A stretch of DNA of 29,297 nt from JAYEIA01 sp964472505 (GCA_964472505.1 CAYYQW010000049.1:1-29297); one strand, 5' to 3'. Positions 8,439 to 15,033 are shown, counted from the first letter of the stretch. The notes: generated by a model from the sequence alone, not told the origin. Numbers and translations are program-made.

Positions 8439-8941
8439 TTATTGTCTGAAGTTTCGCAGCAGTCAAATTGCTAAAAATAAGTAATTTACTTTAATAAAAA
8501 TGAATCTTTTATTCTATATAAAAAACACGCAATGAATTATTTACAGAAAAAAGTCCAAGACTGACGAAATGATTTGTATAGAATTTTCGGGGGTCAAAAA
8601 TAATTTTTGATGCATACTTTTAAAACTAAAAATTCAAACTGCTTTTCCGTTCCGCCGACAATAGGTTTTGTGTTTCAATGATTATTTCTGCATCGGCGGT
8701 TTGCCTTACGGCAATAAACAAGCCCGCGCTTCCGCACGGGGCTATATAAAGTGCGCCGCTACGCGGCTTTTGTCAGCACAGATAAAAAACTATTATGCAC
8801 TTTTGTTTTACGGTTTTGCAAAAAAACTGCATGTATTCTGTCTTGCAGCCCGCCGGCAAAATTGTCTTATATCTTATATCTAAATACTTATATCTAAAAA
8901 CACGGGTGAAAAAAATTATGCTGCGAAACTTCAGTTATTGT
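8439..8941. mobile_element. non-autonomous MITE-like insertion, 16-bp TIR and 7-bp target duplication
   Basis: CTGAAGTTTCGCAGCA (8446-8461) and its exact reverse complement TGCTGCGAAACTTCAG (8919-8934) bound a 489-bp segment. It is flanked on both sides by the identical heptamer TTATTGT (8439-8445 and 8935-8941), as expected of a transposition target duplication. No credible gene lies inside; the longest open frames are short and unlike any family I know. The interior has an AT-rich left part, hairpins in a GC-rich middle (about 8730-8775) and three copies of CTTATATCT (8866, 8873, 8887) near the right end. The right duplication abuts the stop codon of the gene at 8942. The parent insertion sequence is not in the window and the family is unknown to me. 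Confidence 0.82.
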
Positions 8942-10378
8942 TTAAAAGGGCATTCCGAAATGAATAAATAAACCGTGTTCTTTTAGATGATTGATGCTGT
9001 ATTCCAAGCGCATGAGTTTGTCATAATAACTCACAAAATTTAAACCGATGCCTGCCGAATACAGATGTTCGTTTACCAATTGGTTGTTTTGCAGATAACT
9101 TGCATTTATATTTCTGACTTTTCCGTAACCAAAGTGAAGCTGAAAATAGATTTGAGCCGGAATGGTATTGAATTGTTTTAAAGGAATAAATCTCAGGTGA
9201 ATTTTTGTAGCAAACAATTTTGCAGACAGTCTGTGTTGTAAGAATATGTAGCTTGAGCCGTGTGCCGTATAATATTCGTAGCCGCTTAAGTGGTTGTTGC
9301 TGCCCAAGGCATTATTCAGAAAAAATGCCTGTTGCGAACCAAAACTTGTTTTCAAAGAAATATGGCTTTGAAGAGTAATGTTTTTTCGTAAACTTGTAAA
9401 GTTGGAATAATGCAAACGCGCATAAACTGAAGAGGCCTCGGAACCGGAAAAAATATGCAAACCCGTTTTTTCGGCACTCAGGCTTATCAAATTGCCGGAT
9501 TCGGCATAAGCTCTTGAATTGCGTGTATCGTATTCAAAGCTGTAGCGCAGATAGGCATATTGTATTTTATTTGTATTTCCCGGAAGGTAATCCGGATTCA
9601 ACTCGGACAGGGAATCTGAGATTTGTCTTGAACGAAAACCCATACGAACATGGTGGCGCAGGCTGAGTTTTGGACGGTAACTGTAATTGATAAAACTTGA
9701 ATATTCACGCAGAGCAAAACCCGTATCTGTTTTATAGTAAAGCAAAGTATCATTAATGACATAAGCCGGCGTTTCTTTCCGTTGTGTGGTTCTGAAATAT
9801 ATGCTTAAACCGTGTCGGCCTTTTGGGTCGAGCTTTATGCCGGTGTATTCTGTCATAAATAATCGGTCGTAGCCGCCCATTGCAAAAAAGGATATTTTTT
9901 CGTTTCGCCCTCTGAAATTAAATTTCATAAGTCCCAAGCCAAAATTGGAGCGAAGAAATACTCGGTTTTTAATCCAATTACTAAAATTTTGGTCGGCATA
10001 AGTAATCAAAACTTCCGGCCACAGATACCACCGTTCGCTGACTTCTATCCCAACATAAACCGCAGCGGAATCATATCGGGCATGAAAACTTACCGAGTGA
10101 AACAAGGGTGTACGCATGAGGTTGTCTTTACTTTTTCTGAATTCCTCACTGAGTTGTTCTTTGCTGTATTTTCCTGTGTCTGAAAAGCTTAGCTCGTTAA
10201 GTATTATGTAATCTTTGGTTTTGTTGTTGCCGGTAATTTCAATGACTTGCACACTGAAAAGCGTGCTGTCTTCACCCACAGTATGTGCATAAACATGAAG
10301 TGAAAAGAATACCGAGCCTAAGACGAGAATCATTCTTTTCAAAAACAAGTTTTGAATGTGTTTATGTATGACTTTCAA
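8942..10378 (-). CDS. Omp85-like outer-membrane protein with one POTRA domain
   Basis: A 478-aa exported protein with a signal peptide (about 1-31, ending VYA). One POTRA-like unit occupies about 42-115 (VQVIEITGNNKTKDYIILNEL ... LMRTPLFHSVSFHARY ... VYVGIEVSERW). The rest is an outer-membrane barrel ending GLFIHFGMPF, with terminal Phe. BamA has five POTRAs and many TamA/TamL proteins three, so a single POTRA marks a distinct accessory Omp85 subgroup. The start lies 3 nt after the stop of the GT2 gene and it ends an operon GT39-like > GT2 > Omp85-like. That placement suggests a role in exporting or anchoring a glycosylated product, which is inference. The downstream insertion begins directly at its stop codon. 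Confidence 0.8.
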   Translation of the reverse strand: MKVIHKHIQNLFLKRMILVLGSVFFSLHVYAHTVGEDSTLFSVQVIEITGNNKTKDYIILNELSFSDTGKYSKEQLSEEFRKSKDNLMRTPLFHSVSFHARYDSAAVYVGIEVSERWYLWPEVLITYADQNFSNWIKNRVFLRSNFGLGLMKFNFRGRNEKISFFAMGGYDRLFMTEYTGIKLDPKGRHGLSIYFRTTQRKETPAYVINDTLLYYKTDTGFALREYSSFINYSYRPKLSLRHHVRMGFRSRQISDSLSELNPDYLPGNTNKIQYAYLRYSFEYDTRNSRAYAESGNLISLSAEKTGLHIFSGSEASSVYARLHYSNFTSLRKNITLQSHISLKTSFGSQQAFFLNNALGSNNHLSGYEYYTAHGSSYIFLQHRLSAKLFATKIHLRFIPLKQFNTIPAQIYFQLHFGYGKVRNINASYLQNNQLVNEHLYSAGIGLNFVSYYDKLMRLEYSINHLKEHGLFIHFGMPF

Positions 10379-10381
10379 TTA

Positions 10382-11131
10382 TTATTCGGGGTTTTTGAAG
10401 AGTTTACTTTTGAGTACGCCCCATTTGTTGAGGCGGTAAAGAATTGAAACCCAAATAACGCCCAAACCGTATTTAATGCTTCGGCGAATATTAATGGATG
10501 AGGCTTCATCGAAATACTTGGTCGGGCAACTTACTTCTCCGATTTCATAACCGGCATAAAAAATTTGAGCCAACATTTGATTATCAAAAATAAAGTCATC
10601 CGAATTATTATTATAATCAATGGCCTCTAAAACTTTGCGAGAAAAAGCTCGGTAACCGGTGTGATATTCCGAGAGTTTTTTGCTCATCAGAATGTTTTGG
10701 AATAAGGTAAGAAAACGGTTTGCGATGTATTTATATACCGGCATTCCGCCTTTCAGTGCGCCTTTACCCAAAATGCGCGAGCCTATGGCTACCGGAAATA
10801 CATCATTGGCAATCATATAGCACATGGAGTGTATCAGTTGCGGTGTATATTGGTAATCGGGATGAAGCATCACAACGATATCGGCTTTTAATTCGCGCGC
10901 TTTATTGTAGCAGCTTTTTTGATTGCCGCCGTAACCGGTATTTTTTTCGTGCCGTACAATGTGTTTGATGCCTATTTGCTTAGCTTTCTCAACCGTGGCG
11001 TCGTTGCTGAAATCATCGGTAAGAATGACTTCATCTACAATATCAAAAGGAATTTCATTATAGGTTTGTTCCAGTGTTTTTTCGGCATTATAGGCCGGGA
11101 GTACTACGGCTATTTTTTTGTTACGAATCAT
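10382..11131 (-). CDS. glycosyltransferase family 2 protein (DPM1-like)
   Basis: A 249-aa soluble GT-A transferase. VVLPAYNAEKTLEQTY (9-24) is the nucleotide-sugar binding start. ILTDDFSNDAT and HEKNTGYGGNQKSCYNKA are the usual following motifs. VVMLHPDYQYTP occupies the position of the metal-binding DxD region in polyprenyl-phosphate glycosyltransferases. EYHTGYRAFSRKVLE is the typical acceptor-side motif. There are no membrane segments. Likely reaction: transfer of a sugar from an NDP-sugar to polyprenyl phosphate, giving the lipid-linked donor needed by GT39/ArnT-type enzymes. That fits the GT39-like gene 8 nt upstream. The sugar cannot be told from sequence. A surface-polysaccharide transferase role is also possible. 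Confidence 0.88.
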   Translation of the reverse strand: MIRNKKIAVVLPAYNAEKTLEQTYNEIPFDIVDEVILTDDFSNDATVEKAKQIGIKHIVRHEKNTGYGGNQKSCYNKARELKADIVVMLHPDYQYTPQLIHSMCYMIANDVFPVAIGSRILGKGALKGGMPVYKYIANRFLTLFQNILMSKKLSEYHTGYRAFSRKVLEAIDYNNNSDDFIFDNQMLAQIFYAGYEIGEVSCPTKYFDEASSINIRRSIKYGLGVIWVSILYRLNKWGVLKSKLFKNPE

Positions 11132-11139
11132 GTTATAAG

Positions 11140-12588
11140 TTATTCAATTAATTTGTATAAGTTATATTGTTTAGTATCGACAGAAACCCTCACGTATTTT
11201 TCTTTTTGCAGAGCTTCTGTATTTTTTTCTTTTAGGTAATATTGAAATTGGTTCTTTTGATGAGATAAACTGATATTAAAATGTCTGACAAAATAGCATT
11301 TCAAGCTCCAATTTTCGCTCAGTGATTTTGAAATTCCAATAACGGAATGTTCGGGGATAATTTTTCCGAGAGTATAGACATCGTTGAGCATGGTATTATG
11401 TCGTGAAGTTTTTCCGTATTGGAGCGCTGATACTGTTATTGCAGATATCAAAACTAAGATTGAAGCAATTAAAAATAGTTTGTATTTGATTCCGAATGGG
11501 TTTATTCGCTTTATAGCGTATGAAACGATTGGAGCAATAAATAATGCAAAACTGATTGCAAAAAAAGGTATTGCGTGAGAGAAATAAAATGGTCTTTGTA
11601 CCGAAGTCAGCATCAGAGGTGTTGAGCCGCTAAGTCCGATAAGTAAGAACAGCAGTGATTTCTTTTTATACTTCTGTGTGTTTTCGGGAACGATTTTTTT
11701 GAGTTTTGATACCAACAGGATTACTCCCGAAAGTATTAAAGCCGGAAGCAGCTCCAATAGTAAATTGTATAGTATGTGAAAACGGTTATCTACAGTGGGG
11801 CTTTGATTTATTCTTCCGATAAGTCTTTCAAAAAAGTAAAAAGACAAACTTTCATTTGCTTCGGGAATAAATAATATAAAGGCTGCAAAAATAAATGCGG
11901 GAATAATGAGCAAAATCAAAGAATACAGTATGATTTTTTTAATATTTATATCTTGAAAAACAACAGCATATAATACAATTGTTGCCAGAGGAAATAAACC
12001 GGGAACACCTTTTGAGAATGCTGCTAAAAAGATAAAGACTCCGGCAACTGTCAGGTTTAAATATATATTCTTTTTAAAAAACATTGCAGATAAAGCAAAA
12101 ATAACAGCAAGCATTGTAAAAATACCCATAGTATTTTCATGAACGTTGTTGCTGAAAGACCAAAAAACGATGGGTGTAATAATCCATAAAAAAATTGGTA
12201 ACCAATAGAGCTTATTATCATCATTTTTGACGGATAATTGCCATGTTTTAAAAATTAAAAATGCTGTAAAACAGGCGGTAAAAAATGAATATATTCTTTC
12301 GGTGTAAATGCTGTTACCGAGTATTTTGAAAAATATTGACTGAATTCCAAAAACTAAAGGTGGATGCTCATGAAAATTTTCTGACCCGCCTACACCGATT
12401 TGATCAAATTTAGGAAGCCAAAAACTACCGATTCCGTTGGCCAGATTTTTTGATACGGATGTATATAAAACACCGTCGATAAACATCCCATCCTGTATTA
12501 AAACAGGAACTATCAGCCCAATAATAAAGGCCGCTGTGATAAAATAAAAGGGTAAGTTCCTATTTAAGGAAAACGCTTTGTCAGGCAT
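11140..12588 (-). CDS. GT39/ArnT-like integral membrane glycosyltransferase (copy 1)
   Basis: A 482-aa polytopic membrane protein with about 11 hydrophobic segments. The first periplasmic loop (MFIDGVLYTSVSKNLANG ... HEHPPLVFGIQ) has the acidic residue and the conserved H-x-PP of the GT-C (GT39/GT83) families that move a sugar from a polyprenyl-phosphate donor to protein or lipid A. A short C-terminal soluble domain (about 395-482) follows. Its start is 15-20 nt downstream of a promoter-like element, and it heads the operon with GT2 and Omp85-like genes. It differs strongly from the second GT39-like gene at 18103. The acceptor substrate is unknown. Confidence 0.82.
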   Translation of the reverse strand: MPDKAFSLNRNLPFYFITAAFIIGLIVPVLIQDGMFIDGVLYTSVSKNLANGIGSFWLPKFDQIGVGGSENFHEHPPLVFGIQSIFFKILGNSIYTERIYSFFTACFTAFLIFKTWQLSVKNDDNKLYWLPIFLWIITPIVFWSFSNNVHENTMGIFTMLAVIFALSAMFFKKNIYLNLTVAGVFIFLAAFSKGVPGLFPLATIVLYAVVFQDINIKKIILYSLILLIIPAFIFAAFILFIPEANESLSFYFFERLIGRINQSPTVDNRFHILYNLLLELLPALILSGVILLVSKLKKIVPENTQKYKKKSLLFLLIGLSGSTPLMLTSVQRPFYFSHAIPFFAISFALFIAPIVSYAIKRINPFGIKYKLFLIASILVLISAITVSALQYGKTSRHNTMLNDVYTLGKIIPEHSVIGISKSLSENWSLKCYFVRHFNISLSHQKNQFQYYLKEKNTEALQKEKYVRVSVDTKQYNLYKLIE

Positions 12589-12610
12589 GAGATATATTTT
12601 AATCGTTGGG

Positions 12611-12618
12611 CAAAATTA
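12611..12618 (-). promoter_or_regulatory. candidate -7 element for the GT39-GT2-Omp85 operon
   Basis: The minus strand reads TAATTTTG, a match to TAnnTTTG, 22 nt before the start codon. It lies just downstream of the left island repeat, so the operon has its own promoter whatever the island does. Confidence 0.4.
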
Positions 12619-12651
12619 AAGTAAAACGTTAAAAATTTAAATCTTTTTTTA

Positions 12652-12678
12652 ATTTTAAAAAACACAAAACCGTTTTTC
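12652..12678. repeat. left copy of island-bracketing direct repeat (attL-like)
   Basis: This 27-bp segment matches 18110-18136 in the same orientation at 26 of 27 positions, with 21 bases identical without interruption (12658-12678 versus 18116-18136). The right copy encodes the C-terminus KNGFVFFKI of a GT39-like protein; the left copy is in a non-coding gap. The pair brackets all the accessory genes. Confidence 0.65.
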
Positions 12679-12752
12679 TGCCGGATTTGTGTTTGCAAAT
12701 TGCACTGCTTATCAATTTTTTCCCGAATGATTTTTGAGTTAAAATCCGGCAG
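12678..12752. repeat. 11-bp inverted repeat, CTGCCGGATTT arms
   Basis: Arms CTGCCGGATTT (12678-12688) and AAATCCGGCAG (12742-12752) enclose 53 nt. No target duplication flanks them. It could be a long hairpin or an old insertion end. The gap 12589-12877 otherwise holds only a promoter and hairpins, and I see no gene in it. Confidence 0.45.
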
Positions 12753-12776
12753 ATATAGCCGGGGTTTGCCGGAGAC

Positions 12777-12812
12777 CGGATACTTGCAGGTGGAAACACC
12801 TGCAAGTGCGGA
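12777..12812. repeat. REP-like hairpin, CTTGCAGGTG family (copy 1)
   Basis: The 10-bp stem CTTGCAGGTG / CACCTGCAAG around GAAA is preceded by CGGATA and followed by TGCGGA. A second copy with the same borders lies at 14878-14914, so this is a repeat family and not a chance terminator. Confidence 0.7.
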
Positions 12813-12877
12813 ATGTTTAATGTTTAACGATTATTTTATTTTCATTTAATTTATCCGTAGCGCGTACCTCGCATCGA

Positions 12878-13105
12878 CTAAATAGTTTCCAAATTTCTTG
12901 CGCTGAAAATTTTATTTTTGTTTAATTTTTTTATAAAATTTTCGGGCAATACAAATACGCATAAGGTTTCGCCAAGCACATTAAAGGCTTCCAAAACACA
13001 GTTTTCGCCCGAATAATCTATCAATTTTACCACATCGCCTGCTTTAAGCCCGTATTTTGGCAAATCGGTTTTTAACTCTACTTCGGTATATAATTTATGT
13101 TTCAT
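12878..13105 (-). CDS. DUF4926-domain small protein
   Basis: A 75-aa protein with the DUF4926 pattern: an N-terminal Y-T-E-V-E-L-K-T-D-L-P stretch, GLKAGDVVKLIDY (20-32), a beta-rich centre (CVLEAFNVLGETLCVFVLPENFIKKL) and a short basic tail. It looks like a small SH3-like barrel. Its ATG overlaps the stop of the upstream DUF6883 gene by 4 nt (ATGA), so the pair was translationally coupled. Such DUF6883/DUF4926 pairs resemble toxin-antitoxin modules in size and layout; the role is inferred. Because the partner is broken, this gene may now be orphaned or poorly translated. Confidence 0.72.
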   Translation of the reverse strand: MKHKLYTEVELKTDLPKYGLKAGDVVKLIDYSGENCVLEAFNVLGETLCVFVLPENFIKKLNKNKIFSARNLETI

Positions 13106-13589
13106 TTTTTTGATTTTTTATTTGGGAATAATGTAACTAATTTTAAATCAGTAATATCCGGTATGCTAATCCAAACTGTTGTTAAATCTACTGTTTTTAA
13201 CGGTGCGTGCAATTTCCCGTCAATTTTGTATAGCGTACCGTATTCGTTTTCGTCATAAATTTCTGCTTCGTAGTTGGAAAATTGAGATATAATATCTTTT
13301 CGCAGTTTCTCCCAACTAAAAATATCATACCCTATTTTGATTAAAAACTGCGATTTGTCTGCTTTTGCCGCGGGTTTTAGGAACGGTTATGAAATAAGAT
13401 ATAATAGTTGGCGTAGCTATTTTGTTCTTTAACAACTTGAAAAATTTGCGAATAGCATAGCTATTTAAGAACTTTTTCAAGGAAGTTAAAGGGCAAAAGA
13501 ACAAGCAAACCGTTATAGGTTATTTCATATCCGTTCCTTAACAAATACTCGGTTATTTTTTTCTCTTCGATCAACAGTTTCATTGTCAT
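13102..13589 (-). pseudogene. DUF6883-like gene disrupted by a 159-bp fold-back element
   Basis: Two parts of one gene can be read. The 5' part (13589-13539) gives MTMKLLIEEKKITEYLL. The 3' part (13380-13102) gives LKPAAKADKSQFLIKIGYDI..., then FSWEKLRKDII, YGTLYKIDGKLHAP, TVWISIPDI and LVTLFPNKKSKK before TGA. Joined, they give KITEYLLKPAAKADKS and a protein of about 108 residues with the DUF6883 pattern (short N-terminal K-I-x-x-Y-L-L, then G-Y/F and W, then YG and TVW, ending near LVTLFP). Read through the insertion, translation stops after about 42 residues. The final TGA overlaps the ATG of the DUF4926 gene. A promoter-like TATATTTG sits 2 nt before the first ATG, so the ATG at 13583 could be the true start of a nearly leaderless message. 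Confidence 0.78.
13380..13538. mobile_element. 159-bp fold-back (MITE-like) element with TA duplication
   Basis: The whole segment is one imperfect palindrome centred near 13459. Outer arms are GGAACGG (13380-13386) and CCGTTCC (13531-13537), extended by TTATGAAATAA against TTATTTCATA. Further in, TTGTTCTTTAAC (13422-13433) faces GTTAAAG and AAAGAACAA (13485-13504). TTGAAAAA (13437-13444) faces TTTTTCAA (13473-13480). AATAGC/GCTATT (13451-13465) forms the tip. A TA dinucleotide flanks both ends (13378-13379 and 13539-13540). Removing the element plus one TA restores the DUF6883 reading frame exactly. No transposase is in the window. Confidence 0.8.
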
Positions 13590-13591
13590 TC

Positions 13592-13599
13592 CAAATATA
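13592..13599 (-). promoter_or_regulatory. promoter of the DUF6883-DUF4926 pair
   Basis: The minus strand reads TATATTTG (match to TAnnTTTG), with a TTG 20 nt upstream as the -33 part. The first ATG is only 2 nt downstream, so transcription would start at or inside the first codons. That favours the second ATG (13583). Confidence 0.45.
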
Positions 13600-13656
13600 A
13601 GAATTGTTTTGCAAAAATTCAATCATTAAGCCTTTTTTTAACCTCATAATCGGACA

Positions 13657-13716
13657 GTTTACTCGGCTTGTTTCAGTCTTAATACTTGGTGAGTACTAAA
13701 GACTCGCCGAGTAAAC
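13657..13716. repeat. REP-like hairpin, CTCGGC family (copy 1)
   Basis: A perfect 11-bp outer stem of GTTTACTCGGC and GCCGAGTAAAC has an inner AGTCTT/AAGACT stem. Its right half (AAAGACTCGCCGAGTA) closely matches that of the hairpin at 17683-17713. It lies upstream of the broken DUF6883 gene. Confidence 0.65.
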
Positions 13717-13781
13717 ACTTTTGAACATCCGGCGGTTCGTTTTACCGTATATTGTCAGGTGCAGGAGGGCTTGTCCCGGCT

Positions 13782-13826
13782 CCCCGAAACCCGGAACCAA
13801 ACCTAAGCTCCTTTCAGGGGTTTGGG
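13782..13826. repeat. hairpin of CCCC-AAACCC / GGG-TTTGGGG type
   Basis: CCCCGAAACCC near 13783 can pair with GGGGTTTGGGG (ending 13827). An alternative stem is CCAAACC (13797-13803) with GGTTTGG (13819-13825). It is part of a stretch without genes (13600-13932) filled with hairpin-forming repeats. Confidence 0.45.
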
Positions 13827-13849
13827 GTCATTCGTGCATCATAGGCATA

Positions 13850-13879
13850 CCGCGCGCGTTACAAACGCGCGCGAGCAGG
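13850..13879. repeat. REP-like hairpin, ACA-loop family (copy A)
   Basis: Stem GCGCGTT / AACGCGC around an ACA loop, followed by GCGAGCAGG. Three related copies lie at 14549, 14941 and 15034. An 8-bp inverted repeat CAGGGTAT / ATACCCTG (13876-13883 and 13925-13932) joins its end to the stop of the DUF2283 gene. Confidence 0.7.
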
Positions 13880-13932
13880 GTATTCCAACTTCCGCCGCGT
13901 TTCACACGGTTTGAACCTGTGATTATACCCTG

Positions 13933-14157
13933 TTATGCAAATTCTTCTGATGTTTCTGATATTTCGGGTTGCATATTTACCGAAAAACTTGATATATCAG
14001 TCTGATTTTTTGCATGTTCAATTGTGATTGCAACAATTTTTCCGGTTTCATCTAATTCTGCCAAAATATCTTCCGAAATATCGGTTGTATTTTCTATTTT
14101 ATTTTTATTAAAAACTAAATATAAAGTATCCGTATCTTTAAAATATTTTATTTCCAT
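13933..14157 (-). CDS. DUF2283-domain protein, putative antitoxin
   Basis: A 74-aa protein with the DUF2283 signature: MEIKYFKDTDTLYLVFN at the N-terminus, an acidic middle (ISEDILAELDETGKIVAITIEHA) and a short acidic tail (ISETSEEFA). DUF2283 proteins often follow a DUF4258 gene and are thought to be antitoxins. Here the DUF4258 gene ends 6 nt upstream. The C-terminal region beyond the domain (about 50-74) is low in order and acidic, as in many antitoxins that bind a basic toxin. The stop codon abuts the repeat cluster. The domain call is firm; the antitoxin role is inference. Confidence 0.82.
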   Translation of the reverse strand: MEIKYFKDTDTLYLVFNKNKIENTTDISEDILAELDETGKIVAITIEHAKNQTDISSFSVNMQPEISETSEEFA

Positions 14158-14163
14158 AATTTT

Positions 14164-14397
14164 TTATTTTTTATATGAGCGATCAAAAAATGCATTGTGA
14201 ATTGTTTCTTTGTCTTCTAAAATTACAATTCTTAAATATTTATCAACTTCTACGATTTTAGCCCACCTGCGTATTCTACCGTCTGATTGAATTTCTTCTT
14301 TTTCGGCTTGCTCAAAAACCTGTTTTATCCATTCTAATTTTATGTTTTTACGGTCTTCTCGCAATCGTGTGTGTTTAAAATAGTTGGTATATTTCAT
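14164..14397 (-). CDS. DUF4258-domain protein, putative toxin
   Basis: A 77-aa basic protein: KHTRLREDRKNI (8-19) matches the DUF4258 start (His then Arg-rich helix). IKQVFEQAEKEEIQSDGRIRRWAKIV is the helix-turn and strand, and YLRIVILEDKETIHNAFFDRSY closes the small beta sheet. The fold is related to RelE/BrnT-like RNases by family knowledge. It is encoded first, with DUF2283 6 nt behind it and a good promoter 14 nt ahead of its start, so it appears to be an intact two-gene toxin-antitoxin-like operon. No catalytic residues can be assigned with certainty. Confidence 0.8.
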   Translation of the reverse strand: MKYTNYFKHTRLREDRKNIKLEWIKQVFEQAEKEEIQSDGRIRRWAKIVEVDKYLRIVILEDKETIHNAFFDRSYKK

Positions 14398-14411
14398 TAT
14401 TTTGTCATTAG

Positions 14412-14419
14412 CAAATGTA
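14412..14419 (-). promoter_or_regulatory. promoter of the DUF4258-DUF2283 operon
   Basis: The minus strand reads TACATTTG (match to TAnnTTTG) with a TTG 17 nt upstream. This is the best two-part Bacteroidota promoter in the island. The leader would be about 8 nt. Confidence 0.55.
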
Positions 14420-14488
14420 CGAAATTATTATTTTTTCAATAACCAAACACTTTTTTTTCGGAATCCTTTTGCCGAAGTATGTATTAAT

Positions 14489-14536
14489 TACACGCCGCCG
14501 GGTACTCCGCAAATGCTGCGTACGCCGGCGGGTGTA
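14489..14536. repeat. GC-rich hairpin attached to repeat copy B
   Basis: TACAC and CCGCCGG on the left pair with CCGGCGG and TGTA on the right, with an inner CGCA/TGCG stem. It is adjacent to copy B of the ACA-loop family and may form one compound repeat with it. Confidence 0.6.
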
Positions 14537-14548
14537 AATGATCGCATG

Positions 14549-14578
14549 CCGCACGCGTTGCAAACGCGCGCGAGCAGG
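14549..14578. repeat. REP-like hairpin, ACA-loop family (copy B)
   Basis: Near-identical to copy A, with a GCA loop in place of ACA and CACGCG for CGCGCG in the left arm. It supplies the replacement 3' end of the truncated BrnA-like gene. Confidence 0.7.
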
Positions 14579-14670
14579 ATATCCGAATAATCAATGTCTT
14601 CGTCTTTCATGTTTTTTAATCTTTCCCAATCAGTTTTTGACATGATACTAATATTTATGATTATTTACTG

Positions 14671-14678
14671 CAAATATA
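14671..14678 (-). promoter_or_regulatory. -7 element before the truncated BrnA-like gene
   Basis: The minus strand reads TATATTTG, a full TAnnTTTG match. The predicted start is near 14664, giving a leader of about 20 nt. Confidence 0.45.
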
Positions 14679-14877
14679 CGAAATAACTATCTGATAATTT
14701 TATTCATACTGAATTTTCTTATAAAACTCTGAAAGTTCTTGTGTCAATAATTTTTTGCCGGAACTTTTACAAAGTTGGTAACTAGCTTGTTTTTTTATAA
14801 AAAACTCGCGGCGTGACTTGTAATCGCACGGCGAGTGGTGATACATGTGGTGAAAACACAAAAAGGGAGCATGAAAT

Positions 14878-14914
14878 CGGATACTTGCAGGTGAGGACAC
14901 CTGCAAGGGCGGTA
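14878..14914. repeat. REP-like hairpin, CTTGCAGGTG family (copy 2)
   Basis: Stem CTTGCAGGTG / CACCTGCAAG around AGGA, with the same CGGATA left border and a GGGCGGTA right border. The surrounding stretch 14644-15064 has no gene I can support. Confidence 0.7.
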
Positions 14915-14940
14915 AGATAATATTTTTATTCATGCATTAT

Positions 14941-14970
14941 CCGCACGCGTTACAAGCGCGCGCGAGCAGC
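14941..14970. repeat. REP-like hairpin, ACA-loop family (copy C)
   Basis: CGCACGCGTTACAAGCGCGC followed by GCGAGCAG. It keeps the ACA loop and the AGCAG tail of copies A and B. Confidence 0.68.
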
Positions 14971-14991
14971 TGTGGCAAACCGGTGACAACT

Positions 14992-15033
14992 CTTCATTAT
15001 AAAGGAAATTCATGAATTTTCTTTATAATGAAG
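14992..15033. repeat. 42-bp palindrome downstream of the helicase gene
   Basis: CTTCATTATAAAG (14992-15004) and CTTTATAATGAAG (15021-15033) are exact reverse complements. The 14-bp centre AAATTCATGAATTT is itself palindromic; only one G/T pair breaks symmetry. It has no T-run or GC core, so it is not a typical terminator. Confidence 0.72.

Larger units (their letters stand above)
14488..14643 (-). pseudogene. truncated BrnA-like antitoxin read into a REP repeat
   Basis: The first 22 codons (14643-14578) give MSKTDWERLKNMKDEDIDYS then DI. This is the N-terminal signature seen in BrnA-type antitoxins (T-D-W-x-R-L, then DEDIDxSDIPE). At the point where PE should follow, the sequence enters repeat copy B. 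The frame continues for 29 repeat-encoded residues (LLARVCNACG..., ending PGGV) to a stop at 14488. The DNA-binding C-terminal part of the antitoxin is missing. No BrnT toxin gene is next to it. A TATATTTG promoter element still stands 28 nt before the ATG, so the hybrid may be expressed. It could be a remnant, or a re-ended short protein. Confidence 0.6.

Noticed and set aside
8668..8883. 71-codon open frame on the plus strand inside the MITE
   Set aside because: It spans GC-rich hairpins and has mixed Cys/Ala-rich composition with no family resemblance; it is most likely chance within the insertion.
12678..12752. 75-bp inverted-repeat segment as an insertion sequence
   Set aside because: No flanking target duplication and too short for a gene; recorded only as an inverted repeat.
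13721..14005. 94-codon plus-strand open frame over the repeat cluster
   Set aside because: It runs antisense through the DUF2283 gene and hairpin repeats; Pro/Arg/Cys-rich composition fits repeat translation.
14700..14933. 77-codon minus-strand open frame ending FYKKIQYE
   Set aside because: Its N-terminus is encoded by a CTTGCAGGTG repeat, and the rest resembles no family. The Lys-rich end could be a gene remnant but cannot be supported.
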